From the NCBI GenBank assembly GCA_004335835.1, contig RWJK01001979.1, forward strand, positions 1 to 24,929: DNA of 24,929 nucleotides. Direction: 5' to 3'. The notes below the pieces were generated by a model. That model did not search any database. It saw only the letters and a list, made by a program, of their open reading frames with translations, and was not told the DNA's origin. Of this stretch, positions 10,749 to 20,623 are shown in pieces (position 1 is the stretch's first letter; each line of letters starts with the position of its first letter). A program made the position numbers and the translations under genes. This DNA comes from Scenedesmus sp. ARA3 (taxonomy: Eukaryota > Chlorophyta > Chlorophyceae > Sphaeropleales > Scenedesmaceae).

Positions 10749-12440
10749 TGTGATGCTGTTGATTTGACAGCCCTGCAGCAGGTGCATCTCAGCATGTGGC
10801 AGGAATGGCATGATCCTGCAACACATGATCGTGCCTACTTGCCCGTAGGCGCAGTCTATTTGCAGGAAAGCTCAAACATCTTGCCTCTAGTGTGCCTTGC
10901 AGACAGTGCTTAAATTGCCGCAGGCAATTTGATGCTGCCACATGTACAAACATTACTGCATATAAGAGTTTTGTACACACGCAAAGTGCCACTTGTAGTG
11001 GCGTTGCATCGACAGGCAGACATCGGCTAGGCTTTAGAGCAGTACATCGATAGGAGGGCAGAAACGCTTTTAGACTGTGTGCAATGTGCGTCATCACACT
11101 GGTGTGTTGCAGTAGTAGTGCATTGCCCTTGCTTCATCATGCATCATGATCCTGGTGCATCATGAGTCAGTACTCAAGGCAAGACATGGCGCAATGACCA
11201 CCTGCAGTGGGCACATCTGCCACTGTGTGCCACACAATACATGTGGCTTGAAATTGAGATGGCAGTGAGCTGTAGCTGCGGGCGCTGTGCAGCGCTGTAG
11301 CTGCACTCTGTTTGAAGTTCAATCTGGCGAGGCCAGTAGTCCAGCAGTGTGTGTATGGCTTCGGCTGCTTGGAATGCTGCGTGATCTGGGTAGCCATGAC
11401 CTGGCAGTCCACTTGCTGGTGTGACGGTTTTTGAAACAAATGGAGTTCAGATCTATGTTTCAGGCGGCCTTGTGTGTTGTATGGATTTGGTAAGCATCGG
11501 CAGCAGCTGCCTGCTAGGCATTCGTGTTTCTTGCAGTTATGCAGAAACTGAGTAGTGAGTCACCGGGTCAGTGCTCTTGTTGTTGAACAGTCGACATAGT
11601 TATCATTTCACCGGTCACTGCAAAAGTGTGCTGTTGATGTTCGTGGATGAGGCTGGCTGCTGTGCACATCAAACACAGCGACATCCACTTCCTCACTTGA
11701 CACCTCACCATCAACACCAGCACCTCATGCATTTGGAGCTCAGCTTTTGACCAACCCCTTCTGCCATGACAGGTTTCTGTTAGGCTGTTGCGACCGCAGC
11801 TATGGCTGTGGCTGTAACTTAATGATGATGACAATGCTCCAGGCAACAAGAGTCAGCTGAGGCACATCGTAACAGCTGCCGGTATGTGGTGCGGCCGCAC
11901 GTGTACAGGTTAGCCTTCAGGTAGGGGGAGGAGGTTTGTGCCAGGTCATCCTTCATTTATCCTGTTGGGCTCATGGATCTCCTGTATATTAGTGCTTTCA
12001 GCATTCAAGGGGAAGAGAGGCAGCAAAATTGGGTAGACGCAGCATCAATTGCATGTTGTACATCAATTGACTTGCATCTGCACCTGCACCTGCACCTACG
12101 CAATGCGCATCTAAGCCACTGTGTGGAGCACTAGCTGTGCAGGTGGAGTGCACCGTGTTGAGAACTTAGGCACATGACTTGACGCACAGTGTTCCGGAAA
12201 CAGTACTGCGCTTCAGCATGCAATTTTATTAGAGCATGTAACAAAAGGCGATGGATGGCAGGCCACACCCATTTGCATGGCCGGGGTCCCTGTTACTGCT
12301 ATGCAGCACAATTTAAATACATGCCAGTCACCATACCAAATCAGCCAGCAACGGTGGGCAGTCTATAACCCTAAAACAGCTGGGAAGCACGACTGCTTTC
12401 AGTGCAAAGCTTCACAATACAACCAAGGTATACATTTACT
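10749..12440. other. Gene-free stretch, transporter 3' UTR and intergenic
   Basis: No exon-like segment was recognised on either strand over about 1.7 kb. The left part is probably the long 3' UTR of the transporter, ending near the TGTAA at 11813. A short run of CACCTG/GCACCT hexamers lies at about 12076-12097. Nothing else stands out. Confidence 0.45.
11813..11817 (+). terminator. Candidate TGTAA poly(A) signal of the transporter
   Basis: This is the first plus-strand TGTAA after the transporter stop at 10748, giving a 3' UTR of about 1.1 kb, which is long but not rare in chlorophyte genes. The motif match is the only evidence. Confidence 0.3.
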
Positions 12441-12477
12441 GTTACAATTACAATTCTTTTACAGTTACATTTACACC
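12432..12477 (-). terminator. TGTAA-rich cluster, 3' end of the methyltransferase gene
   Basis: Read on the minus strand this short AT-rich island contains several TGTAA motifs within about 40 bases, separated by A/T runs. It lies about 700 bases beyond the methyltransferase stop at 13158, and no other gene end would explain it. It is the best-supported polyadenylation site in the window. Confidence 0.5.
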
Positions 12478-12788
12478 TACTGAACCCAACATCATGCTGT
12501 CCACCGTGCCATGCAAGAAAGCGTACTTTGTGACCTTGACTACTCAAAGTAGCAGAGCTACATCCAGAAGTTGTTCACTGTCGGCATGGGCAGCAGCTCC
12601 AGTGCAGCTGGCAACACACGGTAGTGCATCAACATCACAGTGCCACTGCTGCTGCAGCGCTGGGTGCTGCTTGCCAGCCTTACCCCACACGCAGTAGCAG
12701 CAGTTCCGCTGCTCTCGTGGCGTTCAGCAGATCGAGCTGGTTGACAATCGCAGCCGTGATGCGCCACAGTCAAACATCAGTAACAGCG

Positions 12789-13208
12789 GCATGCACACCA
12801 GCCACTGCCGCACTCCAGGCACCGCTCCAGATCAAACCCAGAAGTGCGGCGGCCAGCCCCGTTGCCTCAGCTGGTACAACGATAATGCAAACTTTGCGCT
12901 GAGTGGCAAGATGCAAGCAAGAAACCGCCACACTCCAAATCACGTTCACACGCGGAGTGTGCCCGCCAGCCCTTCTGCTCCAGCTGGTACAACAATCATG
13001 CAAAGCAGTAACATGCACACCACACACTGCCACACTCCAGGCACCGCTCCAGATCACACCAAGAAGTGTGGCCGCCAGCTCCGTTGCCTCATCTGGTACA
13101 ACGATCATGCAAAGCGGCAACATGCACGCAAGACACCGCCACATTCCAAATCGCTTTTCACACCCAGGAGTGTGCCCGCCAGCCCTTCTGCCTCAGCTGG
13201 TGGAACAG
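12789..13208. repeat. Tandem array carrying copies of the methyltransferase C-terminus and stop
   Basis: Two related units of about 105-110 bases alternate as A-B-A-B, a higher-order period of about 215-220 bases. Unit A begins near 12789 and 13009; unit B near 12905 and 13119. The last B unit contains the true end of the methyltransferase on the minus strand (HQLRQKGWRAHSWV then TGA). The other three units encode recognisable diverged versions: YQMRQRSWRPHFLV with TGA near 13056-13100, a B copy with a small deletion near 12950-12993, and YQLRQRGWRPHFWV with TGA near 12836-12880. The three extra copies lie in the presumed 3' UTR. Confidence 0.75.
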
Positions 13209-15070
13209 CTTGAAGGCATCCGCCAGCTTCTTGTTTGGGTCCTCGGTGCCTTTCCAGCCCCGCTCAATCATGGGTTTGAAATCCACATGGTACTCCAGGA
13301 AGAACTCGTCCACCAAGGCAGCAGCAGCAGGGTCACCAGAGAGGTTTGACAGGATGCTGTTCTCTGCCGCATAGTTGTCGATGTCCAGCTTGAAGGCCAC
13401 AAAGTCTGCCGGCTGCGCAATCGACTTGAGCATGCGCACCTGTGCAGCAGCAGCAGCAGCAGCAATAAGCACTGCATTGGGAACAGCGGTGCACTGCCGC
13501 TGAGGAATACTTGCGCTCTCAGACCATGTGTTCCCCCTGCTGTGGCTCATATCATTTGTGAGGGTGACAGGATCCAATTGTACCCAACTATTTCAAAACT
13601 GATTTGAGCCTGCATGCAGCTGCGGTGCAAGCCGCGGGCCTGCTGATGGGCAGCTTCAGCGGTTGACTCGCCAGGTGTTGGCGCCTGACGGCCCAAATAG
13701 CTAAACTGAGGGCACTACAGCCGGACCGTAAACTAAACACCCGTGTGCATGCAGCCAGGTGCTGCAGCGAGGTGCTGCTCACCGGGTGTGAGCCAATGTT
13801 TAAGGTTGTTTCTACGGTGATCACAGTACTATAGCTGGTCGTCAATGGCAACAGCGGCGCAGGAGCTGTCTGCTCACAAGCTGTACGCTAGCAGGCATAC
13901 GTGCAGCTGCTGCAGCGCAACCGCACTCACCGCGTGTGAGGCGTCACTGTAGTCTGTGCCTGCTGGGATGTTGAAGTACTGGTACTTGTGGAACAGCTCC
14001 TTGGGCAGCTGCGCAAATATGGCGCTGGGCGGGCTGACTGGGACAGCCTCCCATAGCAGCAGCCGGTCCATAGTGATGCCGCGCTGCGCGTAGCTCCTGC
14101 AAGGGTGGCAGCAGCAAACACACACAGCCGCATGATGGTGGGCTCAAAGGCACTTCCTCAGACAGCAGCAGCCGAGCCTTGTCAAGACCCCATGCCTTGT
14201 AACTCCTGCAAGAAGCAATAGCAGCACGTGCACAGGAGGTGCATATGTAGTTTAACTTAACTTGTGACAACAGCGCATCATGCTGCCTGGCGCCATATGT
14301 TCACCAACAAAGAACTGTGGCTGCGCGCACCTGTAGAACCATGCCTGGCCGACTGAATTGGGCGCCGCCTCCCAGCGTGTTGCACCCAGGTCCATGTAGA
14401 TGGCCTGGCAGCTCCTGCTGCTGCACGCCTCACTGTTACTTGGGGTGGCAGCAGCACGCAGCGCAAGGACGTCCTTCTGCTTTGCAACCAGCAAGTACCC
14501 TCTGTCAAAGAGGTCAGCGCCCATGTTGCACAGGGAATTCGGGTGCCGCAAGCCATGTGCCAGCGGCTCAATCCAGGTGGTGATGCTTTCTTGCGGCTGC
14601 TGCTGCTGGCCAGGGCAGGTGCGGGTAGTCACGAAGCGGGAGAACACCGCTGGGTCGTATGTGATGTCCTGCTTGCCAGATGCTTCTGCCGCAATAGTGT
14701 CGAGCCAGATCTTGGTCCACTGCTGCTGCTGCGGCGTGCGGACAACCTCACAGAAGCTGTCCTGCCATGCTGTCACATTGCCCAGCCAAGCCAGCTCGAA
14801 ATCAGATGATACGTACGTCGTCTGTGTTGTGCACTCTAGCTGCTGCTGCGGCTTGCCAGCTGCAGTGTGCCTTGCTGTTATGGTTGACCCAGCAGGCGCT
14901 GTTGCTGTCGTGCTGTGCAGCAGCCCTGACTGTACAACTTCACGGCTGCTGATGCCCAAGTCTGTGTACAGCACTGTCACCAGGGTAACAGCACACACTG
15001 CCAATGCTACCTGGTACCACAGCAATGGGCTGCTGTTGCCTGGCTTTGGAAGGTCCTTGTAAGTCTTCAT
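13158..15070 (-). CDS. Golgi-anchored FkbM-like methyltransferase-fold protein (3 exons)
   Basis: Exons 15070-14331, 14096-13931 and 13439-13158 give about 395 residues. Junctions are CTACAG|GTGCGC..TTGCAG|G (phase 2) and CACGCG|GTGAGT..CACAG|GTG (phase 0). The N-terminus MKTYKDLPKPG precedes one hydrophobic segment (residues about 16-35), a type II anchor. A variable Gln/Thr/Ala-rich stem follows, then a conserved domain: AIYMDLGATRWE (SAM-binding-like first strand), WFYRSYAQRGI, RLLLWEAVPV, YFNIPAGTDYS, then FVAFKLDIDN and LVDEFFLEYHVDF and the end GWRAHSWV. Similar unannotated proteins occur widely in algae, and the KLDID..E..IL..LVDE block resembles FkbM methyltransferases. The substrate is unknown; a luminal polysaccharide is a guess. 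The frame stays open upstream to 15514 (148 more codons, Pro/Ser/Cys-rich), so the start could be earlier; 15070 is preferred because it gives a normal short cytosolic tail. An exon-2 remnant sits in intron 1. Confidence 0.78.
14130..14205 (-). repeat. Duplicate of the 5' half of methyltransferase exon 2
   Basis: Beginning after a good acceptor (CTTGCAG|G at 14205) the minus strand encodes SYKAWGLDKARLLLSEEV followed by PLSPPS. The true exon 2, starting at 14096 after the same kind of acceptor, encodes SYAQRGITMDRLLLWEAV then PVSPPS. The phase (one base completing an Arg codon) is identical. The copy has no obvious donor and runs on towards the true acceptor, so it is a partial tandem duplication of about 109 bases rather than a complete alternative exon. 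Confidence 0.7.
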
Positions 15071-17285
15071 AACTTTTGGGTAAGGACAGCTGACAGGAGG
15101 ATGATCCGTGCAACGCCGCCTGTCAGGGTCTTGCAACTCGAGCACCTTGCGCTGAGAGGGGGCCAGCACGCCAGAACTTGCACGGCAGTACCTTCCACTG
15201 GGTGGACCTGGTGACTCCTTATCCTTGGGCAGATGGGGATCTTCACAAGGGGCTGGATGGGGTGGATGATTGGAGCAGGTTGTTGCACCACCTGCATGTG
15301 CAGGAGCAGCAGTGCAGCAGCACAACAGTAGCCTCCGATCCGTCCGAGGCATTCTACAAGTCCCAGGAGAGTGCAGTTTTGACCCTGCGGCTGCTTTCAA
15401 GTAATGTGCGGAGCCACAACGGCTTTTGAAGCTGCAGGTTTGCTTGTTGAACTCGCTCAGGCTGCAGCTTCTGCACCCGATGCGTACAGCACAACATGTA
15501 GATGTACGGTCCACACAGTGATATCAAGGTAGTTGACGATGTGTATGTGGGTGCAGTGCCGGCTTGAATTAAGCGAAGAGGCAAACCAAACCAAACCACC
15601 TGCAGCGGATCCGCTGCAGTCGGGACGGCAACGACGTACATGAGTATGTGCTGCCGAAGCATGATTCTCACCTGTTTTGCACCTTCATAGAGTTACTTAA
15701 AGCAGAAGAAGAACTCGCATCAGCAGGGAGTGGTCCAGCGCAGCAGGGGCACGATGCACGAGGTGCTACGTTCGATGTGACCGAGGCTCGCCAAGCCTCG
15801 GGCCGAGGCTGTTTGAACCTAATATAAGGTACCACATACAAGTTGTTTTTTATATGTATTAAGCTATGCTCAACCATGCTCGGCTGCAACTTGCGCACCT
15901 GCAAATGACCGGCAGAGGGACTTCTTGTCAGTGATTGACAGTCTCGAGACATGCACAACACCATGCACACGTTGCACAGACACAAACAGTCTAGCTGGAC
16001 ATGCTGACGACACATTTTCATTAAGAGTCGATGACTAGGTGCTTTGAAACTTGACCAAACATATCTATGCACCGCCAGCCTGGCAGGGAAGATTGCACAA
16101 GGCTGCCCTGCCAGCTGTATTCGTGCACAACTCAGCAAAGCGTGCCAGCAAGCGTAACAATTGCCAAGACAGCCTTGCACAAAGTTCGACTGGGGCCCGT
16201 TTTTGTTACCAGGGCGTGAAGCCCTACTGGCTGGCCATATACAGCAACCAACCGAACCCGATTGCAGGACTGAGGCCCTTGAGTGTACTGCCAACACCGA
16301 CACGGCTGTCAACGCCACCAGATGAAGAAGGTTGCCGGGTGCATTCATTACAAGCATAAGCATCACCAGCTGCATCAACGTTGCCAGCGTAAACATAGTC
16401 AGTAACGTCACATGTGTGCATCATGATGGTGACGTTGAAACAAACGAACAGGTGCATGCCAACAACCTCGGCTGTTTTGTGAGATGCCTGGCCACAGGTG
16501 CGTACCTGTGGTGTATACACCGCCTGTTGTGCCGCCATGCACACAGCATGTGTAATACCCCGGATCACATTGTGCTCCAGAATGCAGCTGCACGCATGCG
16601 GAGGACCTGCTGCTTGCTACACACCATGTTTCAGGCATGACTATTAGCCCATGGCTGGCTGTACATGATCCCTGCCCACTTGCTGAGGAATGATTCAGTC
16701 GCAATACCAGGGCATGCAAAGGGCAATGCATTTTTCTGCGCCACTCACAACAAATGCAAACTCCATGTTACCAACGATAGCTGGCTGTCTTTCAGTTGCC
16801 GTTAATGCACATGGCACATGGCAAGTTGCAATCTCAACAAAACCACCACACAGAACTGGTGTACGATTTGCCGGCTCAGTCATGCACAGGAGCAAGAAGG
16901 CTCACTTATGCATACTCCAAGCAGACATACCAGTCCAATTCTGCACCCTCTTCCCTGCCGTACCGTGAAACCATACTGTTTGTTACCTAGCTGCACCTGC
17001 CAGCAACACTGCTGCTCCCATGATAACCCCATCAAGCAGACCTGCCACACGTGCTGCTGCAGGTGAGACAGCCGCTGCCGCTGCTGCTGTTTCACAAACA
17101 CTGTCATGCCGCTGCTGCTCCAGTGCCTGCTGCAGGTGCTGCTGTAGCTTGCATCGCCTGCATTCAGCAAACAAGAACAATGAACGCTTCAATTACGATT
17201 TGAACCCCACCCTCAGCTGCATCAGCCAGGCAAACAGCCAGCTGCTGCGGTCTTTGTTAGCATTCATTCCGCAGCAGTGCAATAT
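15071..17285. other. Region between methyltransferase and pta, no supported gene
   Basis: A minus-strand frame open from 15514 continues into the methyltransferase and may be its 5' UTR or an N-terminal extension. A 247-codon minus-strand frame (15668-16411) starts with a hydrophobic run but matches nothing I know. A perfect 20-base palindrome (CTGCAGCGGATCCGCTGCAG) lies at 15600-15619. A hairpin with an 8-base stem and 5-base loop (CCGAGGCT/AGCCTCGG) lies at 15781-15801, followed at once by a third GCCGAGGCT. The methyltransferase promoter should be in this region. Confidence 0.4.
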
Positions 17286-17337
17286 GCATTACACTACATT
17301 ACATGACGTTACGTTTCAATACAATACATTACATTAC
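17286..17337 (-). terminator. TGTAA-rich cluster, possible 3' end of pta
   Basis: The plus strand reads as repeated CATTACA/CATTACC elements, which on the minus strand give several TGTAA motifs in 50 bases, the same style as the cluster near 12450. A single TGTAA also lies at 17726-17730 (-) and is nearer to the last recognised pta exon. Either could be the true site. Confidence 0.4.
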
Positions 17338-17673
17338 CTGCTCCACTTAAAGGAGGAGTGGGAAACCCCATCAGGAGCCAACGAAAGGCTCTTAGGGGGT
17401 GGGAACCCACATGCAACGCGCATCACCACCCAGCTGCCGCATCTGCGCTGCACATGCACCTGCCAGCAGCATGCCACTGCTGCATGCGCCTTGCGATCCT
17501 GTTACCCGCACAGCCCCAACCTGCACTTATCAGTGCCTTAACCCATCGCCCATGGACCATACCTTGCCAGCAGCACACATGCACGCCCACACATGTCCAA
17601 ACCCATGCATTCGTACACAAACATGCACACCACACCCCTCCCCTGCCACCCCCGCCCGCGATGCCGCCCTCAC

Positions 17674-18258
17674 CTGCACGCCTGTCATGCAGGTGTTGTC
17701 CGCTACCCTGCCAGCGCTACAATAGTTACAGGTTTGCCTAGCAAGATGAGATCCTAGAGGAGGGAGCCACTCCCAAACCACCTTAGGTGATTCCTGACCA
17801 GTGAGTGCAAACCAACAAGCCAGGTCCAGATACGGCCGAAACCTTGAACACAAAAGCACTTGCTTGGCATGCCTCTCAACCGCTGATGGCCCTGAGCTGG
17901 GACCACTGTGTCAGTGCCAGCGCTACACGCGCACACATATGTGTTTATGTGAGCCACCAGCCACATAACCACGCAGCCATGCCACCCTCACCTGCACGCT
18001 CATGACGATGGGTTGACGATGAACTGTTGACGCTGTCGGCTGACACCCATGCACTGCCCCCGTCCACTCACACGCACATACACAACGCCTCACACCCACA
18101 AGCTCCCACCTGCACCCCAGTGACGCAGATGGTGTTGACGATGTCCTGCCAGCAACACACATGTACACATAGATGCTCACGCACCAATCAACAACACACA
18201 CGCCCGCCAACGCGCCGCACCTGCAAGCCCGTGACGCAGATGGTGTTGACGATGTCCT
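17674..18258 (-). repeat. pta: Four downstream copies of the 3' edge of the last recognised pta exon
   Basis: The exon ending at 18351 finishes [13 protein letters not shown] at a CAG|GTG junction. Diverged copies of this edge, each also ending CAG|GTG, finish at 18221 ([13 protein letters not shown], nearly identical), 18110 ([13 protein letters not shown]), 17992 (only fragments remain, in-frame stop) and 17674 (DNTCMTGVQ). Decay increases with distance from the true exon. Confidence 0.75.
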
Positions 18259-18350
18259 GTTGACGCCGTCCTTTTTCCCTTGACACTCATGCACTGCCAC
18301 CTTCCACAGACAGACACACACATATAAACGCCTCACACCCACAGGCCCAC

Positions 18351-18482
18351 CTGCACGCCCGTGACGCAGATGGTGTTGACGATGTCCTGCACGGTGCAGC
18401 CCCTGCTGAGGTCGTTCACAGGCTTGCGCAGGCCCTGCATGACCGGGCCCATCGCAATGGCGCCAGTCGCCTGCATTCAAGG

Positions 18483-18529
<47 letters not shown>

Positions 18530-20027
18530 TGTGAACGCACTACAACTGGTTACACACATATTTATGACGTGAAGGAGCCGCAACGAATATTCATGATGTG
18601 AAGGAGCCGCAATGATGTGAAGGAGCCGCAATGAATTATGATGTGAAGGAGCCGCAATGAATCATGATGTGAAGGAGCCGCAATGAATCATGATGTGAAG
18701 GAGCCGCAATGATGTGAAGGAGCCGCAATGATGTATTGTGTGCCACAGGAAGTGTGAGCGATGGGCGCTTGCAGGCCCTGCATCACAGGGCCCATCGCAA
18801 TGGCGCCCGTCGCCTGCACGCAAGGCCAGCAGCAGCGCGGCTTGCAAGCACAATGGTTGCGTACGTATGTATGTTGTGCAGAAACACGGTATGTTTGGTG
18901 CGGTGGTATATCAGGCGCAACAGCATGCTACAATGTTTGGTGGGCTTGCGCAGGTGCCGCATCGCTGGCCCATTGCCATGGCGCCCGCGGCCTGCGCGCA
19001 GGGCCAGCAGCAGCAGCACAGCACAAAAAACACTGGTCACACACAAGCAATGCAAAGGACAACCCCGCAATCACAGCACAGCATCGTCACCGCCCCAACC
19101 AGCAGAGTGTTGGCACACCGCCGCACCTGCTGCACCGCCTTGTAGGTGTTGTTGCCCGTGTTCAAGTCCGGGAACACAAACACGGTAGCGCGGCCCGCCA
19201 CCTCCGAGGCTGTCTTGATCTTCACGCTTGCCACTGTGGGGTCGATGGCTGCATCATACTGCAGCGGGCCCTCAACCATGAGGTCAGGCCGGGACTCCTT
19301 CACAAGCTTGACTGCATCCGTCACCTTCTGGACCTGCAAGCGCAAGGCGGAGATGTCAGACACAAGCATATCCTGTTGTAGTGGGACTTCAACCATGACG
19401 TCCGGCCGGGACTCCTTGACCAGCTTCACAGCATCGGTCACCTTCTGGACCTACAGGAGATAACACGCGCATACAGACGCGCAGCGCAGACTTGTGAGAC
19501 AAGCCTTATTGTTGTAAGCAGATCTGTTGTACTGCAGTGGGCCCTCCACCATGGGGTCAGGCCGGGGCTCCTTGACGAGCTTCACGGCATCTGTCACCTT
19601 CTGGACCTGCAGGGGTCACACAAACATGCAAGCACAAGCAGGTAAAGCGTTGTCTGTGGTGTGCAGGAGGGAGGGGGCGCTGCACGCCTTACAGCATCGC
19701 TCACCTCCTGCGCAGCAGGAGGATGCATTACACAAACACTGGCCGGCAATGCAACATGTGAGCAGTCACCAGCACACATCAGCCGTGCACAAACACCAGC
19801 GCCGCCAGCACTTACGCCAGGGCCTGGACCCCCGGCACACTGCACACACCCCAAGCAATCTTACACAAACATGCGCAGGCACATCATACCACCACGCCAC
19901 GCATGCGCCAGCATCAGCAGCAGCACCAGCACTCACATCAGGGCCTGCCCCCAAGCCCATTGCGGAGTAAGACATCACCGCCACAGGCACAGGCACACAG
20001 CACACGCCACGCCACACATTTCATACG

Positions 20028-20059
<32 letters not shown>

Positions 20060-20241
20060 TGCAGCAGCATCATCACTCACGTCAGGGCCAGCCCCCGAGC
20101 CCATTGTGGAGTAGGACAGCATGGCCACGCGCGGCTCAATGCCAAAGGCAGCGGCTGTGTCTGCGCTGCAGGCTGCAATGCTGGCCAGGTCGCCACTGCC
20201 GGGCGTCACGTTAACGGCGCAGTCGCCGTACACCAGCACCT

Positions 20242-20276
<35 letters not shown>

Positions 20277-20533
20277 GTCAGGAAGAAGCCTCTGCTATTG
20301 CAAGTAGCAGCCTCCTGTGTGAGGGACCCAATGGTATGCCACAAGCCTTTCTGCCATGCTGCCTGTGCCCTGCTTCCAGTCGGCAGGCACAGGTAGCATC
20401 ACCAAAGAGCGCAGCAATGCAGCCTCCTGGCGCACCACACCCTTCATGCTTGACTGCACCCCTCCGCCCCTCACCTTGTCAGGCAGGCACATGAAGAACA
20501 CGCTGGACACCAGGTTGGGCGTCTTGAGCACCT

Positions 20534-20623
<90 letters not shown>

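Noticed and set aside
15668..16411. 247-codon open frame on the minus strand with a hydrophobic start
   Set aside because: No family resemblance and no exon structure. Length alone is not enough, but transcript data could revive it.
17360..17451. Candidate last exon of pta after a GGCAG acceptor near 17452
   Set aside because: An open stretch of about 43 codons ends just before the TGTAA cluster, but its sequence does not resemble a Pta C-terminus and chance is a fair explanation.
18564..18733. CRISPR-like array
   Set aside because: Spacers are not unique and units vary from 18 to 28 bases; it is a minisatellite inside an intron.
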